A stretch of 64,000 nt of DNA, taken from assembly GCA_036245805.1 (NCBI GenBank), contig BTRK01000004.1, positions 21,142,001 through 21,206,000 of the forward strand, written 5' to 3'. Origin of the DNA: Pristionchus mayeri (Eukaryota > Nematoda > Chromadorea > Rhabditida > Neodiplogasteridae). This document shows positions 59,301 to 64,000 of the stretch, one piece after another. Under the pieces are notes generated by a model that was not told where the DNA came from, did not search any database, and saw only the letters and a program-made list of their open reading frames with translations. The position numbers and the translations under genes were made by a program. Position 1 is the stretch's first letter; each line of letters begins with the position of its first letter.

Positions 59301-62300
59301 GACTGCAAGGAGATAACCGATATTCTACTCCCTAGGAGAGATCAAACATCATCCAAGGTGAACTGACCGATCGAACCACTGTTTGATGACCATTCTTTCG
59401 AGGAAGTGCTTCAACTGGCCCACGGAGCACAGAGGCTCGCATCGAATGTTGCGGCCAGATCTGAGATATAATCAATATCAACTGCCCGTCATATTTCCAA
59501 ATGTGAAATGCATTAATGAATAAGAAAAGCGTGCCTATTGAGTAGAGTGGATTCGTCTCCGTCGACTCCCTTCGGCAGGCTCAACTTCAGCTTCAGTTTC
59601 TTCGACAGCAACTGCAGTCCGATGGCCGATCCACCCGGATTGTCGTAGAGATACATAGGGAACCTGGAAAAATAGGAAGAATACATTTTAAAAGAAAGAA
59701 AGAATTGATTGAATGGAGTAGAGCTTCTTCCTATCCAAACAGTCCTACTCACTTCTCGTTCGCCTCGAATACTCGCACCATTCGATGGGCCATTGCAGTG
59801 ACTGTGTCGCGACTGCGGAATGTCTGCAAACAAGAGCATCTCTCTGCCAGCACATCCATTTGAGTGATCGAATGACCATGATAATGATTGAAATGAGGAG
59901 AGTACATCTGCAATGGAAACCGTGTGGTACCTCTTTGAAGATGAGAGAGGGGTACGCCTTCGGATGCTCCGCCACGAAAGAGAGAAGATTTGTGAGGGCG
60001 GGCACGAGACCAGATGAGCACACCTGATGAGAGGGAAGTGATCATCATGAGAGATTATCACATTCCACATCAAAGTAAATGAATGCTGCTTCATCTCTCT
60101 CACCTCGAAAGTGGATAGTCTCCTCTCATCAGTGATGGCCTCTCGGATTAGTTCGAGTGCAGAAACGAGCTGAAAGATAGTGGGTACAATGAATTAACAC
60201 GGGTCTCCTGTAAAAGTGTAGGAATGCTGGCTACTAGGAATATTTTGTATCTTAGATTTTGATTAAACTTGGTTCATGGACATGGTTGAAGGTCAGAAGA
60301 AGACTAATACAGTCAGTTTGGTGAAATCTGCACATTATCGATTTTTATGATCTACAGCGACCAATTGATGTATTTCAGTCAATTTTCATCGTACAGCGAA
60401 CTTTTTTTTCTAATTTTGCTCGTTTTCGAGAGATCTACAACTTCGTCAACGTAGCACAAACGGCCAAATCACGTCTTCATTGCGAAAACTGCGAAAAACT
60501 GAATTTCGTGTTGAGAATATCGATTTTCTGGCTCCGAATACCATAAACACAATCGATTTTATTCTTCCAGTGGATTCTCCACACAAAATTAGGGGGTGTT
60601 TTCGTTGAGCATTTTTCATATAACCTGCTTTTCAATATCGATTTAGTAAGGGAGGGAATGCCTCGTTCTGGACTTGGTGGATTTTATGAAGATTCAGTTT
60701 TTTGGTAATATCTTGGTTCAAACTGATGCAATCGAGCTCACAAAAAATGAATTCGAGAGCTCTCGTGAAGCCGGAAAAGTTTATCTAAGTGAACTTAAGC
60801 GATAACATTCGTCGTTTTCTCGTTATTGAAGGAAAACTGTCCAAAATGCAAACAAAATATGATTTTCACTGCTCAGATCGAACGATTGACCATCATTGAA
60901 GTAGTCTGGCACATTTTTAGATATTTTGGACATCCCGCAACTACTGTGTTCACTTTTAGTAACACAAAGTTGATCATTCTCCATTAGTTGAGATAACTCT
61001 ATCCTGCATCATAATATTATGGGGAAAAATATATCGGAAAATAACTTTGTTCACCTTTATTCGGCGTTTCAAATAAATAAATATAATTGTGCAGGACGAG
61101 TAATGTTTAAAATGTGCCAGACTAGTTCAATGATGGTCAATCGTTCGATCTGAGCAGTGAAAATCATATTTTGGTGGCATTTTGGACAGTTTTCCTACAA
61201 TAACGAGAAAACAACGAATGTTATCGCTTAAGTTCACTTAGATAAACTTTTCCGGCTTCACGAGAGCTCTCGAATTCATTTTTTGTGAGCTCGATTGCAT
61301 CAGTTTGAACCAAGATATGACCAAAAAACTGAATCTTCATAAAATCCACCGTCCAGAACGAGGCATTCCCTCCCTTACTAAATCGATATTGAAAAGCAGG
61401 TTATATGAAAAATGCTCAACGTAAACACCACCTAATTTTGCGTGTAGAATCCACTGGAAGAATAAAATCGATTGTGTTTATGGTATATAGAGCCAGAAAA
61501 TCGATATTCTCAACACGAAATTCAGTTTTTCGCAGTTTTCGCAATGAAGACGTGATTTGGCCGTTTGTGCTACGTTGACGAAGTTGTAGATCTCTCGAAA
61601 ACGAGCAAAATTAGAAAAAAAAGTTCGCTGTACGATGAAAATTGACTGAAATACGTCAATTGGTCGCTGTAGATCAGAAAAATCGATAATGTGCAGATTT
61701 CACCAAACTGACTGGATTAACATTCCTCTGACCGTCAACCATGTCCATAAACCAAGTTTAATCAAAATCTAAGATACAAAATATTTTCTAGTAGCCAAAC
61801 GAGTGAGTTTTCCTACACTTTTACAGGAGACCCGTGTTAAGCATACGCATCATCGAATGTAGAATGAGAAAGTGAGGGAAGTATTCAACGTACCTCCTTG
61901 ACTTGCTCTATTCTCGGTTGGGGAGTCATCGATCCCAAATCTCTCGTCGCCTCTCGCACTGCCTCCTACAACACAAGCCGTCAGAATCAGACAAATTCAT
62001 TACTAAATATTAAAAATATTAACAAATTATATCATTAGCATCGTCCACTCCATTATTAATTTTTCTCATTCCCCTCCTCTCCTCCTCCACTTATTCCCCC
62101 TCTTCCCTCTCTCGTCGAGTGGTCTCTCACTCTCTCCTCTACACCATGAGCACCAACTGCACCGGCCTCTTCGACAAGACCTCCGTTCCAGAGGTAGTAC
62201 CCCCCTTTTTGCTATACTCAGGCCATAATCTACTCAGGTGGACGGTATTTACATCGTCATCCTGCCCATTCTCATAGTCCTCACCAACGGCATCATCTTC

Positions 62301-64000
62301 ATCACCATCACTCACTTCGCCGGAAAGGTGAGAGAGATACAAAGATGAGAGATCGAAAGGTCCAAATACCATTCTTAATCAACTCCATTCAGGACCTCTC
62401 CCGACGCCACACTAAGGCCGACCTGGAGATGCTCAAGTGCGTGGTTACTGTTCAGGATTAGTTAGGATCGATCGATTCCGTCTCTTCGATTACTGTAATA
62501 ATATCCCCATTTTTTCAGGGACAACATTTCCGACGACAACAATGCCTCGGGCCGATCCGTCAAGGCCAAACTGCTAAAGGTATTGTGGGGAATGTGTGGA
62601 GCTACCGTACTCTAACAAGGGAGATGCGCGGATTCGAAATGGACTCTCGGAACGAGATATACATGGTTCGAAAGCTCATAAAATTCTAAGAACTTTAGCA
62701 TCTTTGAAAAGTGCTGACGAGCCTCAGGTCAAGAAAAAATCGATAATTTCGCTCGCGAATTTTTCCCTCGACACATGAGCGCTTTCGCGCAATCTTCCCA
62801 GCAAGCAGCTGTGGTGTAGTGGTGAGTGGGTTAGAACGACGAGCGTGGGGCTGAGGGCTCGAATCCGGCTATGCTCATTTTCCTTTGCTCTTTTTTCGGA
62901 CACTTTGAAGTCCTGACTGTCTTTTGAACTACAGCCTACACATGATTTTGATCTTCGGATGTACACAATGAATAGCTGCAATACAAGAGCGATGATATAT
63001 ACTCATGCATACGCTGATCTATTTCTGATCGCGATAGTGTTATTCACTGTATGCATAGAAAGAAATCATGTGTAGGCTGTAGTTCAAAAGACAGTCAGGA
63101 CTTCAAAAAGTTTCCGAAAAATGAGCAAAGGAAAATGAGCATAGCCGGATTCGAACCCTCAACCCCACGCTCGTCGGTCTAACCCACTCACCACTACACC
63201 ACAGCTGCTTGCATTGCGCGAAAGCGCTCATGTGTCGAGGGAAAAATTCGCGAGCGAAATTATCGATTTTTTTCTTGCCCTGAAGCTCGTCAGCACTTTT
63301 CAAAGATGCTAAAGTTCTTAGAATTTTATGAGCTTTCGAACCATGCATATCTCGTTCCGAGAGTCCATTTCGAATCCGCGCATCTCCCTTGTAAGGACGA
63401 GATATTCTAATCTTCATCCTGTTCAGAATGGTCAGAGCAAGAGCAAAAAAGGCGGCCAGTCTGCAGTCAGCAGGAAAAAGGGCGTCAAGAAAGGCGACCA
63501 AGCCAAAGGTACCGTATCCTATTTCTCCTATCGTAACCCCTTCCTGATTCAGGCTTCGCCTTCGACGTTCCCGAGAAGGAAGACGTGGGCACACTCGTGG
63601 CACCAGTACAGCCGTAGACGACGACGTCACTCGGCCTCTCCCCTCCCCTTCCCCTCTACTATTCATTACTTGAGAAGACTGCCCCTCCACTTAGCACCGA
63701 GTAACTCTGTCCTGATCGAATAACAAGTATTGTGCCTGCTTCTCCACTTTCTATGATCACACGATATATCGACACAAATATCTAGTATCGCTCGCCCAGT
63801 CAACAGCTGTCCACTTGCCATCATCTGCACCCTCTCCATAATAATGCAATGACATACCAGTACTACATGACTGGCAGCCTGCAGCTGCACGAGTGCCTCT
63901 CTCGGCCTCGTCTTCGCCTCCTTCAGATACTTGTTCCAGATGTCAAGGGCCAGGTCCTGCAGGGAAAAGAGATCGATGAGCTACCGTACCCCTCTCCCTC
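50371..64000 (-). CDS. hecd-1: HECTD1-type HECT E3 ubiquitin ligase (5' end beyond window)
   Basis: The minus-strand orthologue of HECTD1 (C. elegans hecd-1). Order from the right edge: helical-repeat exons ([18 protein letters not shown]); a SUN/discoidin-like region with [69 protein letters not shown] (here [11 protein letters not shown]) and [13 protein letters not shown] (59.2-58.4 kb). Then the MIB/HERC2 domain with [12 protein letters not shown] and [19 protein letters not shown] (57.7-57.5 kb), an acidic Asp/Glu tract (56.5 kb), [20 protein letters not shown] (54.2 kb), and the HECT domain with [46 protein letters not shown] and the catalytic Cys in [17 protein letters not shown], ending GFHLN at 50371. 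The HECT domain is complete, so the ligase should be active. Introns near 55 kb, 61 kb and 63 kb are enlarged by foldback elements and a nested gene. Confidence 0.94.
54269..55390. mobile_element. Foldback element 4 (about 1.12 kb) in a hecd-1 intron
   Basis: Reverse-complementary arms centred near 54830. The ends read TCAGGCCTCTCACGAGAGAA at the left and, complemented, TCAGGGCTCTCACGAGAGAA at the right, bordered by TA at 54267-54268 and 55391-55392. Both arms carry a tRNA-like segment. The element lies between the exons for [11 protein letters not shown] and [12 protein letters not shown]. The mirrored 126-residue frames at 54584-54964 (minus) and 54684-55064 (plus) come from the arms. Confidence 0.85.
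54696..54784 (+). tRNA. tRNA-like sequence inside foldback element 4 (probably not a functional tRNA)
   Basis: An 89-base segment starts GTTTCC and ends GGAAAC, a six-pair acceptor stem. It has a D-arm-like GCGCCGATAGTCTCGCAG and a T-arm GCGGGTTCGAATCCCGGC containing the B box GGTTCGAATCC. Length suits a Leu/Ser-type tRNA, but I could not fold a convincing anticodon arm. The opposite arm holds a diverged complementary copy near 54875-54960. Most likely a tRNA-derived element head. Confidence 0.4.
60194..61840. mobile_element. Foldback element 5 (about 1.65 kb) in a hecd-1 intron
   Basis: Near-perfect arms of about 800 bases, centred near 61017. The ends read TTAACACGGGTCTCCTGTAA at the left and its exact complement at the right, so the element is bordered by TTAA (60194-60197 and 61837-61840); TA is equally consistent. 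It sits between the exon ending [12 protein letters not shown] and the upstream exon ending [10 protein letters not shown]-rich, with no coding content. Confidence 0.87.
62146..63617 (+). CDS. Small single-pass membrane protein nested in a hecd-1 intron, opposite strand
   Basis: Six small exons with matching phases. The start [16 protein letters not shown] has a possible N-glycosylation site (NCT). Then come a transmembrane helix ([20 protein letters not shown]), a basic cytoplasmic region ([35 protein letters not shown]), a Lys/Gly/Ser-rich stretch ([20 protein letters not shown]) and the end [20 protein letters not shown] with TAG at 63615-63617. About 120 residues; no family recognised. 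The long fifth-exon-preceding intron (62580-63426) is mostly foldback element 6. A run of short in-phase exons with proper GT/AG ends supports a real gene, probably nematode-specific. Confidence 0.7.
62803..62876 (+). tRNA. tRNA-like sequence in the left arm of foldback element 6
   Basis: Contains TGGTGTAGTGGTGAGTGGG, matching the RNA polymerase III A box, and GGCTCGAATCC, close to the B box, at tRNA-like spacing. The acceptor stem pairs only partly (AGCA with TGCT). Probably a tRNA-derived head rather than a working tRNA. Confidence 0.4.
63137..63210 (-). tRNA. tRNA-like sequence in the right arm of foldback element 6
   Basis: The reverse-strand partner of the left-arm copy, with the same A and B boxes (B box here GGTTCGAATCC, a perfect match) and few differences. 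Two tRNA-like heads thus face each other in one palindrome. Confidence 0.4.

Larger units (their letters stand above)
62613..63393. mobile_element. Foldback element 6 (about 0.78 kb) within the nested gene
   Basis: Arms of about 350 bases, centred near 63001, with ends CAAGGGAGATGCGCGGATTC and its complement, bordered by TA or TAA. The arms contain tRNA-like sequences in opposite orientation. The loop holds a shorter inverted repeat (CAGCCTACACATGATTT near 62934 and AAATCATGTGTAGGCTG near 63064). Lies in an intron of the nested gene, itself inside a hecd-1 intron. Confidence 0.85.

Noticed and set aside
1..64000. CRISPR arrays, bacterial operons, phage or plasmid functions.
   Set aside because: The intron-rich genes and animal protein families show a nematode nuclear genome; none of these was seen.

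Overview
This window is eukaryotic and very probably nematode; a diplogastrid such as Pristionchus is my best guess, but that is inference. Genes are cut by many 35-60 base introns with GT..AG ends. The families present are typical of nematodes: a GT92 (DUF23) glycosyltransferase, a serpentine chemoreceptor, M13 neprilysins and a giant EGF-array matrix protein. Most genes had to be assembled by eye from exon pieces, so exon edges are approximate unless stated.

Layout. 1-14.65 kb (minus): 3' part of a giant extracellular protein, a mucin-like 90-bp repeat domain followed by a long calcium-binding EGF array that runs off the left edge. 14.97-17.16 kb (minus): GT92 glycosyltransferase. 18.1-20.9 kb: two large palindromic (foldback) elements. 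22.05-25.94 kb (plus): SLC22-type transporter. 26.26-27.0 kb (minus): unrecognised Cys/Pro-rich protein. 28.2-29.2 kb (plus): NADAR-domain protein. 29.3-30.5 kb (plus): 7TM chemoreceptor. 30.7-33.6 kb (minus): BET1-like SNARE with a 1.7-kb foldback element in its last intron. 34.5-42.9 kb (plus): one gene encoding two complete M13 metallopeptidase units in tandem, with a tRNA-derived SINE-like element and a mariner in its introns. 44.8-48.7 kb (plus): biogenic-amine-type GPCR. 50.4-64 kb (minus): HECTD1/hecd-1 ubiquitin ligase, whose introns hold two more foldback elements and an opposite-strand nested gene, itself carrying a sixth foldback element.

The two most unusual signals are (a) six near-perfect palindromes of 0.8-1.7 kb, at least four of them in introns, two carrying tRNA-like promoter boxes in their arms and several flanked by TA or TTAA, and (b) the tandem double-catalytic neprilysin. 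The other genes look like unrelated housekeeping, membrane and secretory functions; I see no operon-like functional cluster.
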